From JAABQG01 sp963726365 (lineage in GTDB: Bacteria; Pseudomonadota; Gammaproteobacteria; Burkholderiales; Burkholderiaceae_C), in NCBI GenBank assembly GCA_963726365.1, contig CAVSCI010000008.1:1-64000 (forward strand): DNA of 64,000 nt. Reading direction: 5' to 3'. Both the position numbers and the translations under genes were made by a program. Within the stretch, counting starts at the first letter, position 1, and each line of letters begins with the position of its first letter. Below the pieces are notes generated by a model, which saw only the letters and a program-made list of their open reading frames with translations, was not told the DNA's origin and did no database searches. Positions 48,679-56,994 of this stretch are shown here, piece after piece.

Positions 48679-49826
48679 CTACACCGCCTTGCCTGGATTG
48701 ATCAGGTACTTGGTACCGGTCGCGCGCTGGCCGTAGACGGCGATGGCTTCGGGCTGCAGGGCCTCGGCCAGCGAGATCTCCTTGGTGTAACTGCTGGCAA
48801 AGGTGGTCTTCAGTTCGGCCGCCACCCGCTGGCGCAACGCCTTTGCGGCCTCGGCACCGATGCGCTGCAGGAACGGAAACAGCAGCCATCCGCCCATGCC
48901 CCAGGCAAAGCCGAAGTTCCGGACGAACTCGGTGGGGCCGGTGTCCAGGCCGCCATAGATATAGACCTGCTTGTGGGTGGTGGAGCCGTAGCGGCTGTAC
49001 TCGGTGGCGGTGCGGTTCAGCGCGGCTTCCATGCAGGTCAGGATCTGGCCCGCCAGCCGGCCGCCGCCGGTGGCGTCGAAGGCGATGGTGGCGCCAGTGT
49101 CCACCAGCGCCTGGGTGAGGTCTTCCATGAACGTGGGCGCTGAGCTGTCGCACACATGCATCGCGCCCATCCCTTTGAGCAGTGCCGCCTGCTCAGGCTT
49201 GCGCACGATGTTCACCAGGCCAATGCCGTCCTTGAGGCAGATCCGGTTGAGCATCTGGCCCGAGGTTGGAGGCCGCCGCCGTGTGCACCAGCGCCTTGTG
49301 ACCCTCGCGCCGCATGGTTTCCACCATGCCGAGTGCGGTGAGTGGATTCACGAAGCAGGACGCCCCCTCCGCCGGCGTGGTCCCTGCCGGCAATACCAGG
49401 CACTGGTCGGCCTTGATGCTCCGGTACTGCGCGTACATCGCCCCGCCCAGCAAGGCCACTGTCTTGCCCAGCAGGGCCTGTGCCGCGGCAGACGACTCCG
49501 GCCGCAACCACCACGCCAGCCCCTTCGTTGCCCACGGGCAGGGACTGCCCCACCCGCGCGGCCATGCTTTTCATGAACCGCTCGGGAATGCGGGCCGTGA
49601 CGACGGGGCTGGCGGGCGTGCCAGCCACCTTGGCTGTGCTGATGTCGGCCGCGCCGAAAAGCAGTCCGATGTCGGACGGGTTGATCGGCGTGGCCTCGAT
49701 GCGCACCACCACTTCGTCGGGCGCCGGCGCGGGCGTGTCGACGCTGATCAGCGACAGCTCCAGTTCGCCATCAGGCTTGACCAAGGACCGAAGCTGAAGC
49801 CCGGCGGGCACTGTCTGGGGACTCAT
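48679..49826 (-). CDS. Zinc-type MDR alcohol dehydrogenase/quinone oxidoreductase (two frameshifts)
   Basis: The repaired protein is about 381 residues and belongs to the medium-chain dehydrogenase/reductase superfamily. The N-terminal GroES-like part (VVVRIEATPINPSDIGLLFG, SLPVGNEGAGVVVAAG) and the nucleotide-binding part (ALVHTAAASNLGQMLNR across the break) are clear; no zinc ligands are evident, so a quinone- or enoyl-reductase-like role fits. Frame breaks lie near 49499 and at 49258-49263, both explained by one extra G on the coding strand. An AAAGGAG precedes the ATG. Confidence 0.85.
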
Positions 49827-50006
49827 GGCGAACTCCTTTGTTTGAAAATCACTCTAGCACACGGCACCAACGCTGGACCGGAGGCAACACCGCGAACCAG
49901 TGGCCGATGGATGGCCTGAAACAGTCTTCAATGCCGTCAACCCTGTCGTCCGGAATTTGCCGCTATGCTTGCCGGAATCGATCAACTTTACGGTCCGCCA
50001 CTGCCC

Positions 50007-50516
50007 ATGCCACTCCTCAAGCGCACACTCCCCCTCGCCGCCGCGCTGGCGCTGTCCCTGGCCACTGCCCCGGTGCTCGCCGACAGCACGTCTTCAGCGG
50101 CCAGTTCAACCTCCACCTCGCTGGGCAGTTCGTCAGCGTCCATTGGCAAGTCGAGCGACAGCGCATCGTCATCGAAAAATGCCGTGGCGCAGGGCAACTA
50201 CACCATTACCGACATGGTCGCGCTGGACGAACAGCCCGGCATGTTTCGGTTGCGGCTGCAGGCTGTGGCAGAAACGCCCGCGCCGGCCGACGGCTCAGCC
50301 CACGCCAGGACCGAGCCCGATGCCCTCTTCCTGACGCTGCCGCGCGAGGCCGCCGAGCGTGCGCAGCTGGCCATGGGCCAGACCGTGGCAGCGCAACACC
50401 GGCCCTACGGCGTGGCATTCTCCGCGGTGAACGCCGAAGGCCATGCCAGCCCCTTCTTCCTGGTGCTGGACGACCTCTGGTACCGCGAGCTGGCCAGCCG
50501 ACCGGTCGGTGCCTGA
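50007..50516 (+). CDS. Secreted Ser-rich protein, function unknown
   Basis: This 169-residue protein has a signal peptide (LPLAAALALSLATAPVLA) and a Ser/Ala/Thr-rich linker (residues about 23-55), then a compact domain with MVALDEQPGMFRLRLQAVAE and PDALFLTLPREAAERAQLA. It ends 16 bp before a DUF2145 gene, and the two are likely to work together in the envelope. No defined family was recognised. Confidence 0.7.
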   Translation: MPLLKRTLPLAAALALSLATAPVLADSTSSAASSTSTSLGSSSASIGKSSDSASSSKNAVAQGNYTITDMVALDEQPGMFRLRLQAVAETPAPADGSAHARTEPDALFLTLPREAAERAQLAMGQTVAAQHRPYGVAFSAVNAEGHASPFFLVLDDLWYRELASRPVGA

Positions 50517-50532
50517 TCCCGGTGCCACCCTG

Positions 50533-51492
50533 ATGCGGGCCGCCTTCGCACTGTGCCTGTGCGTGGCGACATCCACAGGCTGGACCGCCTCGCTCGACTA
50601 CTGCAACGGCCCCTCCGAGCCCGGTGCTGCCACGCAGGACCGGCTGATCCAGGTGGCCGCCGTCGTCAAGGCCGAGCTCGATCAATCTGGCCAGAGCCTG
50701 GCGCTGGTGTCGCGCTCGGGTCTGGCGCTGCAGCGGCTGGACCAACGCTACTCGCATGCCGGCGTGAGCCTCAAGGCCAGCGGCAACACGCCATGGTCGG
50801 TGCGCCAGCTTTACTACGCCTGCGACGAACAGCGTCCGCGCATCTTTGATCAAGGCATGACCGGTTTCGTGATGGGCGCGAACGATCCGGCCGAGGGTTA
50901 TGTGTCCATCGTCCTGTTGCCGCCGGACGCCGCCGACCAACTGGAGCGCGCCGCACTGGACGACCGCCAGGCGCTGCAGCTGCTGGGCGGCACCTACAGC
51001 GCCAACGCCTATGCGTTCAGCCAGCGCTACCAGAATTGCAACCAGTGGCTGGCCGAACTGATGGCCAGTGCCTGGGGTTCGTTGGGGCCGGATGACGACG
51101 CGCGCGGTCGCGCCCAGCAGTGGCTGCAGGACGAAGGCTACGCGCCCACCGTGATCAACGTGGGCTGGCGGCCGCTGATGTGGCTGGCCGACCAGGTGCG
51201 CTGGTTGCACAGTGATGATCACCCGGCGCAGGACCTTGAAGCCGCACAGTTCCGCGTGAGCATGCCGGAATCGATCGAAACGTTTGTGCGCACGCGACTG
51301 CCCGGGGCCCGGCGCATCGAGCTGTGCTACACGGCGCAGCAGGTGGTGATCCGCCGGGGCTGGGAGCCGATTGCGCCCGGGTGCCAGCCTGCGGCCGGCG
51401 ACGAGGTCATCGCGCTGACGATCGGGCAGACGCAGCCCGGCACCGCACCCCCCCGCCTCGACCCACGCCCGGAGCCGGCAAGTGATGCTTGA
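50533..51492 (+). CDS. DUF2145-domain protein
   Basis: This 319-residue exported protein has a signal peptide (AFALCLCVATSTGWTAS) and the DUF2145 pattern: VSRSGLALQRLDQRYSHAGV, WSVRQLYYACDEQRPRIFDQ, and a central YQNCNQWLAELMA. The conserved Cys and the SHAGV and NCNQW segments suggest an NlpC/P60- or LNB-like papain fold, but activity is unproven. It overlaps the following transporter remnant by 8 bp. Confidence 0.85.
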   Translation: MRAAFALCLCVATSTGWTASLDYCNGPSEPGAATQDRLIQVAAVVKAELDQSGQSLALVSRSGLALQRLDQRYSHAGVSLKASGNTPWSVRQLYYACDEQRPRIFDQGMTGFVMGANDPAEGYVSIVLLPPDAADQLERAALDDRQALQLLGGTYSANAYAFSQRYQNCNQWLAELMASAWGSLGPDDDARGRAQQWLQDEGYAPTVINVGWRPLMWLADQVRWLHSDDHPAQDLEAAQFRVSMPESIETFVRTRLPGARRIELCYTAQQVVIRRGWEPIAPGCQPAAGDEVIALTIGQTQPGTAPPRLDPRPEPASDA

Positions 51493-51779
51493 GCACGGCG
51501 CGGTGGACTGGGGCATCGTGGCGATCTTTTTCACGGTGTACGTCGGCATGTTCCTCGGTGGCCTGCCCCGGCTCAAGCTGGACCGCTCGGGTGTGGCGCT
51601 GGTCAGCACCCTGGCCGGCAACCTGTTGCTGGTTGGCTCCATCGCCAACCTGATCGTGGTGGACCTGGCGCGACGCAGCGGCATCGCAATCGACCTGTGG
51701 ACCCACGCCCGCATCGGCATTCCCGTGACCCTCGACAACCCTGAGTGTGGTGTGGGTCTGGCTGCGCTGGGGGCTGTAA
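51485..51779 (+). pseudogene. Remnant of an SLC13/ArsB-like anion transporter
   Basis: The first 37 residues (WGIVAIFFTVYVGMFLGGLP, then RLKLDRSGVAL) match the N-terminus of permeases of the ArsB/CitMHS/SLC13 type, and the next part (STLAGNLLLVGSIANLIVVD) is the typical C-terminal end. About 300 residues between them are missing, with the joint near 51600. A further +1 frameshift near 51735 precedes the expected C-terminus (VVWVWLRWGL, stop at 51777-51779). It is a clear deletion derivative and not functional. Confidence 0.75.
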
Positions 51780-51843
51780 GGGTGATACGTGATGCGACTG
51801 CCGCGCCGCCGAATTTGATGAAGCCAGAAGAAGGATCATGCTG

Positions 51844-52707
51844 ATGAAACGCCGCTGTGCCGTTCTGGGTGCCCTGGGTCTGCTGGTCTTGCCCGCCGCA
51901 AGCCGCGCCGCCACAACGCCCGCGCAGGCGCCAGACGGCTGGCCCCAGGCCTCACAGGTCCCCGGGGGCATCGCGCGCGTAGCGCTCGGGCCTGCGGCGA
52001 CACGCCCCGTGGCGCATGCACAGGGCGACGGCGGCGACGTGCCCCTGCTGGTGCTGGGCGACGCGGACGGGTGGACGGCGCTGGTGGGCATCCCCCTGTC
52101 CGCCGCGCCGGGCCCCGCGAGCATTTCGGTGCAGACAGAGGCTGGCCTGCGACAGATGGCCTACACCGTCACGCCCAAGAAATATCTCGAACAGCAGTTG
52201 AAGGTGTCGCCGCGCACGGTCGACCTGTCACCCGAGGACCTGGCGCGCTACGAGCGCGAGCGTGTGCACCTGGCGACAGTCATGGCAACGTTCACCGAGC
52301 CCTTGCCGAACGGGTCGGCGCTGCGCATGCGCGTGCCGGTGCCGGGGCGTCGTTCGAGTTCGTTCGGCCTGCGCCGCGTGTTCAACGGGCAGGCGCGCAG
52401 TCCGCACAGCGGCATGGACATCGCGGCCGCCACCGGCACGCCGGTCATCGCGCCGCTGCCGGGGCGGGTGATCGATACCGGCGACTATTTCTTCAACGGC
52501 AATACGGTCTGGCTGGACCACGGCGGCGGGCTGCTGAGCATGCTATGCCACCTGAGCGCCGTCGACGTGAAGCCGGGCGACGCACTCCAGGCCGGCGCGC
52601 ACCTGGGCGCCGTGGGCGCCACCGGCCGCGTGACGGGGCCGCATCTGCATTGGGGCGTCATGCTGAACCGCACCATGGTGGATCCGGCGCTGTTCGTGGG
52701 CGCCTGA
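51844..52707 (+). CDS. M23 (LytM-type) peptidase
   Basis: This 287-residue protein has a signal peptide (CAVLGALGLLVLPAASRAA) and a C-terminal LytM domain with zinc ligands in RSPHSGMDIAAATGTP and the HxH in GPHLHWGVMLN. It would cut peptide cross-links in periplasmic peptidoglycan. The middle domain (residues about 60-125) fits the N-terminal module of such proteins. The ATG at 51844 has better ribosome-site spacing (AAGGA) than the one at 51838. Confidence 0.9.
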   Translation: MKRRCAVLGALGLLVLPAASRAATTPAQAPDGWPQASQVPGGIARVALGPAATRPVAHAQGDGGDVPLLVLGDADGWTALVGIPLSAAPGPASISVQTEAGLRQMAYTVTPKKYLEQQLKVSPRTVDLSPEDLARYERERVHLATVMATFTEPLPNGSALRMRVPVPGRRSSSFGLRRVFNGQARSPHSGMDIAAATGTPVIAPLPGRVIDTGDYFFNGNTVWLDHGGGLLSMLCHLSAVDVKPGDALQAGAHLGAVGATGRVTGPHLHWGVMLNRTMVDPALFVGA

Positions 52708-52717
52708 AACAGTTCAA

Positions 52718-52776
52718 TTTCAATAGCTGCGAATGACCATTCTGCGCTGACTTACGGCCAGTCTCACACAAAAAAG
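52718..52776 (+). repeat. Dispersed ~60-bp repeat, intergenic copy
   Basis: TTCAATAGCTGCGAATGACC is followed by ATTCTGCGCTGA, CGGCCAGTC and an A-rich end. It is more diverged than 44217. It lies in the 189-bp gap between the M23 peptidase and the EamA transporter; nothing else is seen there. Confidence 0.55.
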
Positions 52777-52896
52777 CCAGCGCAAAGGGTTCGCAGCGCC
52801 GAGCGGTTGACGCAGCGGCCCATGCTGGCGCCCGACGGTCATCGAGCGTAAGCTGCGCGCTTCGGCGCTTCAAACGCCAGCAAGGGCTACCCCGCC

Positions 52897-53769
52897 ATGA
52901 ACCGACTCCGACTGGTTTTCCTGGTCACACTGGCCATGCTGGCCTTTGCGGGCAATTCGCTGTTGTGCCGCATGGCGCTCAAGCAAACGACCATCGACCC
53001 GGCAAGTTTCACCACAGTGCGACTGCTTTCGGGTGCGTGCATGCTGTGGCTGGTCGTGGGAGTGAAAGGCAGCCGACTTTCCGCCGCTGACGCAGTTGGA
53101 GCGGTCGGTGGCAACTGGCTGTCGGCTGGCGCGCTGTTTGCCTATGCGGCGGGCTTTTCATTTGCCTACGTCAACATGACCGCGGCCACCGGCGCGCTGT
53201 TGCTGTTTGGCGCGGTGCAGGCCACGATGATCGGCTACGGTGTGTTCAAGGGCGAACGCCTGCGCCTGCCGCAACTGGCGGGCTTCACCCTGGCGCTGAC
53301 CGGGCTGGTGGTGCTGATGCTGCCGGGGCTGGCCACGCCCTCACTGACCAGTTCGCTGTCGATGCTGGGCGCAGGGATTGCGTGGGGCGTCTATTCACTT
53401 CGCGGCAAACGCGCGCAGGGCGCTGGACCTGCCGACCCGACCCGTGTGACCGCAGGCAACTTCATTCGCGCGACGCCGATGGCGCTGGGGTTGAGTGTGC
53501 TGATGGCCGGAAACCTGTCGATGGATGGCACCGGCCTTGGCTACGCCGTGGTGTCCGGCGCGCTGGCCTCAGGGCTGGGCTATGCGATCTGGTATCAAGC
53601 CCTGCCCGCCTTGAAGGCGACGCACGCGGCCACGGTGCAACTGAGCGTGCCGGTGATTGCCGCACTGGGCGGCATTGCCTTCATCGGTGAAACGCTGACG
53701 CTGACCCTGGTGCTCGCGTCCGTCGCCATCCTGGGCGGTATCGCGCTGGTGATCCTGGAAAAGAAATAG
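52897..53769 (+). CDS. EamA/DMT-family transporter
   Basis: This 290-residue membrane protein has ten predicted helices in two EamA repeats, each ending in the family pattern (for example LLLFGAVQATMIGYGVFKGE and VQLSVPVIAALGGIAFIGE). DMT-family members export amino acids, nucleosides or other metabolites; the substrate cannot be predicted. It stands alone, convergent with the VOC gene, which ends 52 bp away. Confidence 0.88.
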   Translation: MNRLRLVFLVTLAMLAFAGNSLLCRMALKQTTIDPASFTTVRLLSGACMLWLVVGVKGSRLSAADAVGAVGGNWLSAGALFAYAAGFSFAYVNMTAATGALLLFGAVQATMIGYGVFKGERLRLPQLAGFTLALTGLVVLMLPGLATPSLTSSLSMLGAGIAWGVYSLRGKRAQGAGPADPTRVTAGNFIRATPMALGLSVLMAGNLSMDGTGLGYAVVSGALASGLGYAIWYQALPALKATHAATVQLSVPVIAALGGIAFIGETLTLTLVLASVAILGGIALVILEKK

Positions 53770-53821
53770 CCCAGCCGTTTCGCCGTAAGCGCCATCAGCT
53801 GCCGCTGCGGCGCGCATCGGT

Positions 53822-54229
53822 TCAGCCAGGCGCCGGGCCGCTGCGCGCGAAGGGCTGCAGCATGCTGACGCGGTTGCCTTCAGTGTCCATGAACGACACG
53901 TACTGGCCGATGCCGGGGATTTCCATCGGTTCGCCCAGCACGCTGCCGCCAGCCTGGGCAACCTGCTTCATGGCGGCATGGATGTCATCGACTGCGATGA
54001 CGACAGAGGGATGCTGCGCGGGCCAGTCGGCCTTGCGCTCGAAGAAGCCGCCATTGATGGCGCCAGGCGTTGTGGTCATGCCGTCCACCGTTTCGGTGGT
54101 GTGGGCCACGACGTAGTTGCCCATCTCCGCGCCCAGCATCTGGGTCTGCCAGCCAAACGCGGCCTGGTAGAAGCCGGCCATGCGCTCGCGGTTGTCATAA
54201 GGCATTTCAAAGTGAACGACGGGATTCAT
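53822..54229 (-). CDS. VOC-family (glyoxalase-like) protein
   Basis: This 135-residue protein has one VOC domain: VVHFEMPYDNRERMAGFYQA at the start and YVSFMDTEGNRVSMLQPF at the end, with the His and Glu metal-ligand positions partly kept. It could be a dioxygenase-like or resistance protein; the substrate is unknown. It is the last gene of a tetR-led minus-strand operon. Confidence 0.85.
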   Translation of the reverse strand: MNPVVHFEMPYDNRERMAGFYQAAFGWQTQMLGAEMGNYVVAHTTETVDGMTTTPGAINGGFFERKADWPAQHPSVVIAVDDIHAAMKQVAQAGGSVLGEPMEIPGIGQYVSFMDTEGNRVSMLQPFARSGPAPG

Positions 54230-54269
54230 GGACGTGTCTCCGGGTTGGGTGGCGGGAAGCGGGACGAGA

Positions 54270-54749
54270 TCAAAGCGTGGCCGCAAGGGCTGCGAGCTGG
54301 TCGGTGGCGATGCCCCAGCCCTGGTGGAAGCCCATCTGCTCGTGGGCCGCGCAGTCTTCGGCGTTCCAGTGCCGCGCGCGTGCTGTGTAGCGGGTCTGGC
54401 CGCCCTCGTCCTCAAAGGTGAGGATGCAGGTGAAGAAGGGCTTGGCCGACGGCACCCAGGCTGCGGTGTAGGCGTCGGTGAACACCAGACGCTCGTTCGG
54501 GATGACTTCCAGGTACACGCCGCGGTTGGGCATCTGCGTGCCGTCGGGGCCCTGCATCGTGATCAAGCTGGCGCCGCCGGCGCGCACATCGGTTTCCGCA
54601 TGAATGGTCTTCCACGGCGGTGGAGTGAACCACTGGGTGATGAGCGCGGGCTCGGTCCAGCAGCGGTACAGCTTGTGGCGCGGCACGTTGATCAGGCGGG
54701 TGAGGACGAGTTCGTGAATGCCGGAGGCATCCGGCGCAATTGCGGTCAT
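54270..54749 (-). CDS. SRPBCC (AHSA1-type) domain protein
   Basis: This 159-residue protein is an AHSA1/START-type fold protein (RLINVPRHKLYRCWTEPALI, then WFTPPPWKTIHAETDVRAGG and CILTFEDEGGQTRYTARARH), with a hydrophobic pocket for a small ligand. Such proteins are often encoded beside VOC and DUF1428 genes, as here. Its function is unknown. Confidence 0.87.
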   Translation of the reverse strand: MTAIAPDASGIHELVLTRLINVPRHKLYRCWTEPALITQWFTPPPWKTIHAETDVRAGGASLITMQGPDGTQMPNRGVYLEVIPNERLVFTDAYTAAWVPSAKPFFTCILTFEDEGGQTRYTARARHWNAEDCAAHEQMGFHQGWGIATDQLAALAATL

Positions 54750-54828
54750 GGTGAATGCTCCTTGGGGTGGCGCGGGCCGGTTGGGTGAAAGGTGTGAGAG
54801 ATCAGGCGAGCCAGGCCGTCGGCGGGCC

Positions 54829-55182
54829 TCAGACCTGCAGCAGCACCTCGAAGCCGCCGTAGATCAGCCGACGGCCGTCGAATGGCATCTCGTTTTCGGC
54901 GCCCGCCATGCGCGGGTCGGCCATGACCTTTGTCCAGCCCGCGTCGCGAACTTCGCGCGACGGCCAGCTGATCCACGAGAAAACCACCGTCTCATCCGGC
55001 TTGCACTGGACCGCCAGCGGGAAGGAGGTGAGCTTTCCGGGCGGCACATCGTCGCCCCAGCATTCCACGACGCCGGTGGCCCCATGCTCCCTGAACAGCA
55101 GGGCGACATCCGCGGCGTGCTTTCGGTAAGCCTCCCGTTTGCCCGTGGGCACCGGGGTCACGAATCCATCGACATAGCTCAT
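54829..55182 (-). CDS. DUF1428 protein
   Basis: This 117-residue protein is full length for DUF1428 (MSYVDGFVTPVPTGKREAY at the start, ECWGDDVPPGKLTSFPLAVQ and SWPSREVRDAGWTKVMADPR later). It has a ferredoxin-like dimeric alpha-beta barrel fold and unknown function. The ATG overlaps the tetR stop by four bases. Confidence 0.9.
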   Translation of the reverse strand: MSYVDGFVTPVPTGKREAYRKHAADVALLFREHGATGVVECWGDDVPPGKLTSFPLAVQCKPDETVVFSWISWPSREVRDAGWTKVMADPRMAGAENEMPFDGRRLIYGGFEVLLQV

Positions 55183-55814
55183 GGTGGGGTCTCTTTCTGT
55201 GAAGCCGGCGCCGCATCGGCGCCGAGCAGGTGGGCGACATGCTGTCGCAAATGGTCGATGCAGGGCATCACGACCGCAGCGCTACCCTGCGCCTTGGCCA
55301 GGATGAAGGCTCCCTGCAGCGTGGCCTGCATGAACAGCGCCAGCGCCTCGGGATCCCACGCCGCATCGGGTGCGTAACGGGCCTTGGCCAGCGCAATGTC
55401 CATGGCCACGGTGCGTGCGTGCGATGTGATGCCGTCATTGCAGGCGTCCCGGATACGCGGCCAGGTCTCGAACGTTTCCTGCACCATGGTGCCGAGCAGG
55501 CAGGTGAACTCGGGCGGTTCGCCGCGCAGGATGGCCTTGCGAAAATCGATGTAGCCGAGCACCCGGTCGCGGGGGTCCGTCATCTGGTGATAAGGCGCGC
55601 TGCGGAACAGACCCCCGGTCATCGTGTTCCAGTGCGCCACCGCCTCCAGCGCCATGTCTTCCTTGCTCTTGAAATGGTGAAAAAAACTGCCCTTGGTGAC
55701 ACCGGAGGCAGCACAGACGTCATCCACCGTGGTCGCGCCATAGCCTTTGGTGCGGATCACCTGCACAGCGGCATCGAGCATCCGGGCTTTGGAGTCCTGG
55801 GGTGGGGTGGCCAT
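55179..55814 (-). CDS. TetR-family transcriptional regulator
   Basis: This 211-residue regulator has an N-terminal helix-turn-helix (KGYGATTVDDVCAASGVTKG and SFFHHFKSKEDMALEAVAHW) and a TetR_C-type ligand domain. It leads the operon with DUF1428, SRPBCC and VOC genes, which it probably represses together with itself. The start at 55814 is set by the HTH spacing; upstream codons run into its likely operators at 55852-55894. Confidence 0.9.
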   Translation of the reverse strand: MATPPQDSKARMLDAAVQVIRTKGYGATTVDDVCAASGVTKGSFFHHFKSKEDMALEAVAHWNTMTGGLFRSAPYHQMTDPRDRVLGYIDFRKAILRGEPPEFTCLLGTMVQETFETWPRIRDACNDGITSHARTVAMDIALAKARYAPDAAWDPEALALFMQATLQGAFILAKAQGSAAVVMPCIDHLRQHVAHLLGADAAPASQKETPP

Positions 55815-55851
55815 GAAGGTGGATCGGGTCGATCTGTGTTTGTTTTCGGAA

Positions 55852-55894
55852 CATACCGATTGGTTGGTATGGACTTTACATACCAATGGGTATG
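55852..55894. promoter_or_regulatory. Two candidate TetR operators
   Basis: Two inverted repeats share the half-site CATACC/GGTATG: 55852-55857 with 55866-55871 (8-base spacer) and 55879-55884 with 55889-55894 (4-base spacer). They lie 38 bp upstream of tetR and 75 bp upstream of the divergent YeeE/YedE gene, a standard site for autoregulation. Confidence 0.65.
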
Positions 55895-55969
55895 GCGTCA
55901 AGGACTCGTCTTCACCGGTCTTAACCCTTGACTCGATGTCCCGCCCTCGCCCAACGATAATCCGCGCCC

Positions 55970-56443
55970 ATGACTGCATTTCTTACCCCCTTTCCCCTCG
56001 GCTGGCAGCACTATCTGCTCGGCGGGTTGTTCATCGGCGCCGGCGTGGCGCTGCTGTTTGTGATGACCGGCCGCATCGGCGGCATGAGCACGGTGTTCTC
56101 GAGCACCTGGTCGTTGGTGGTGCGCCGGCCGTTCTTCCAGCAGCCGCGCCTGGTGGATACACGTGGCTGGCGGCTGGTGTACGCCACAGGATTGATCCTT
56201 GGCGCGATGGTGTGGTGGCTGGGCCTGGCGGGCGGCGCGCCACAGGCCACGGCGGTGCCGGCCTGGCAGCTGCTGGTGGGGGGATTCTTCGTGGGCTATG
56301 GGGCGCGGCTGGGCAACGGCTGCACCTCGGGCCACGGCATCTGCGGGCTGGGCTCGCTGAAATGGCCGTCGCTGATGGCGGTGCTGACCTTCATGGCCAC
56401 CGCCTTCCTCACAGCCAACCTGGCGGCAAGGTGGCTGGCATGA
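55970..56443 (+). CDS. YeeE/YedE-family transporter, first half
   Basis: This 157-residue membrane protein has about four helices and the YeeE/YedE signature GNGCTSGHGICGLGS with the conserved cysteines. The family includes thiosulfate importers (TsuA). It is a half-length protein; the second half is encoded 58 bp downstream, so the two may form one transporter. The divergent tetR and its operators lie upstream. Confidence 0.88.
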   Translation: MTAFLTPFPLGWQHYLLGGLFIGAGVALLFVMTGRIGGMSTVFSSTWSLVVRRPFFQQPRLVDTRGWRLVYATGLILGAMVWWLGLAGGAPQATAVPAWQLLVGGFFVGYGARLGNGCTSGHGICGLGSLKWPSLMAVLTFMATAFLTANLAARWLA

Positions 56444-56501
56444 GCCGCCGGGCCGCTCCCAAGGCGAATAGCACCGCAGTGAGTAGCACGGAGGTTACCC
56501 A

Positions 56502-56966
56502 GTGAGCGCGACGAGCACGGTGAACCCGGTCAATTCGGCAAAAGCCGTCAAGACGAACATGACCCCAGCCCGGATGCTGGCCACGCTGGCGTCCGGTGCG
56601 CTGTTCGGCTTTGGCCTGGCGACCTCGACCATGATCCGGCCCGAGGTGGTGCTGAGCTTCCTGCGTTTCCAGGACTTCGGCCTGATGCTGGTGATGGGCG
56701 CCGGCGTGGCGGTGGCCATGGTGGCCTACCAGCTGGCACCGCGCCTGCTGGCCCGGCCGCTGCTGGGCGACAGCTTCCAGGGGCACCCGAGCGTCTGGAA
56801 CCGCGACACCCTGGTGGGGGCAGCGCTGTTCGGCGTAGGCTGGGGCCTGTGCGGCGCGTGCCCCGGCCCGGCGATCGCCGGCCTGGGCACGACCAACTGG
56901 GATCTGCTGTGGGCGCTGGGCGGCATCGCCCTGGGCGCGCTGGTGCAGGGGTTGCGGGCGAAGTGA
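56502..56966 (+). CDS. YeeE/YedE-family transporter, second half (DUF6691-type)
   Basis: This 154-residue membrane protein has the matching motif GVGWGLCGACPGPAIAGLGT and about four helices (LASGALFGFGLATSTMI, MLVMGAGVAVAMVAYQLAP). It probably pairs with the preceding gene in transport of a reduced sulfur compound. The GTG start at 56502 follows GGAGG. A terminator hairpin follows at 56969. Confidence 0.87.
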   Translation: MSATSTVNPVNSAKAVKTNMTPARMLATLASGALFGFGLATSTMIRPEVVLSFLRFQDFGLMLVMGAGVAVAMVAYQLAPRLLARPLLGDSFQGHPSVWNRDTLVGAALFGVGWGLCGACPGPAIAGLGTTNWDLLWALGGIALGALVQGLRAK

Positions 56967-56968
56967 AC

Positions 56969-56991
56969 AACGGGGCCGCGGGGCCCCGTTT
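56969..56991 (+). terminator. Hairpin between convergent genes
   Basis: AACGGGGCC (56969-56977) and GGCCCCGTT (56982-56990) form a 9-bp stem with a 4-base loop, followed by TTTC in the plus direction (last two T of the stem plus one). It probably ends the YeeE/YedE operon and may also serve the convergent oxidoreductase. Confidence 0.6.
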
Positions 56992-56994
56992 CAC

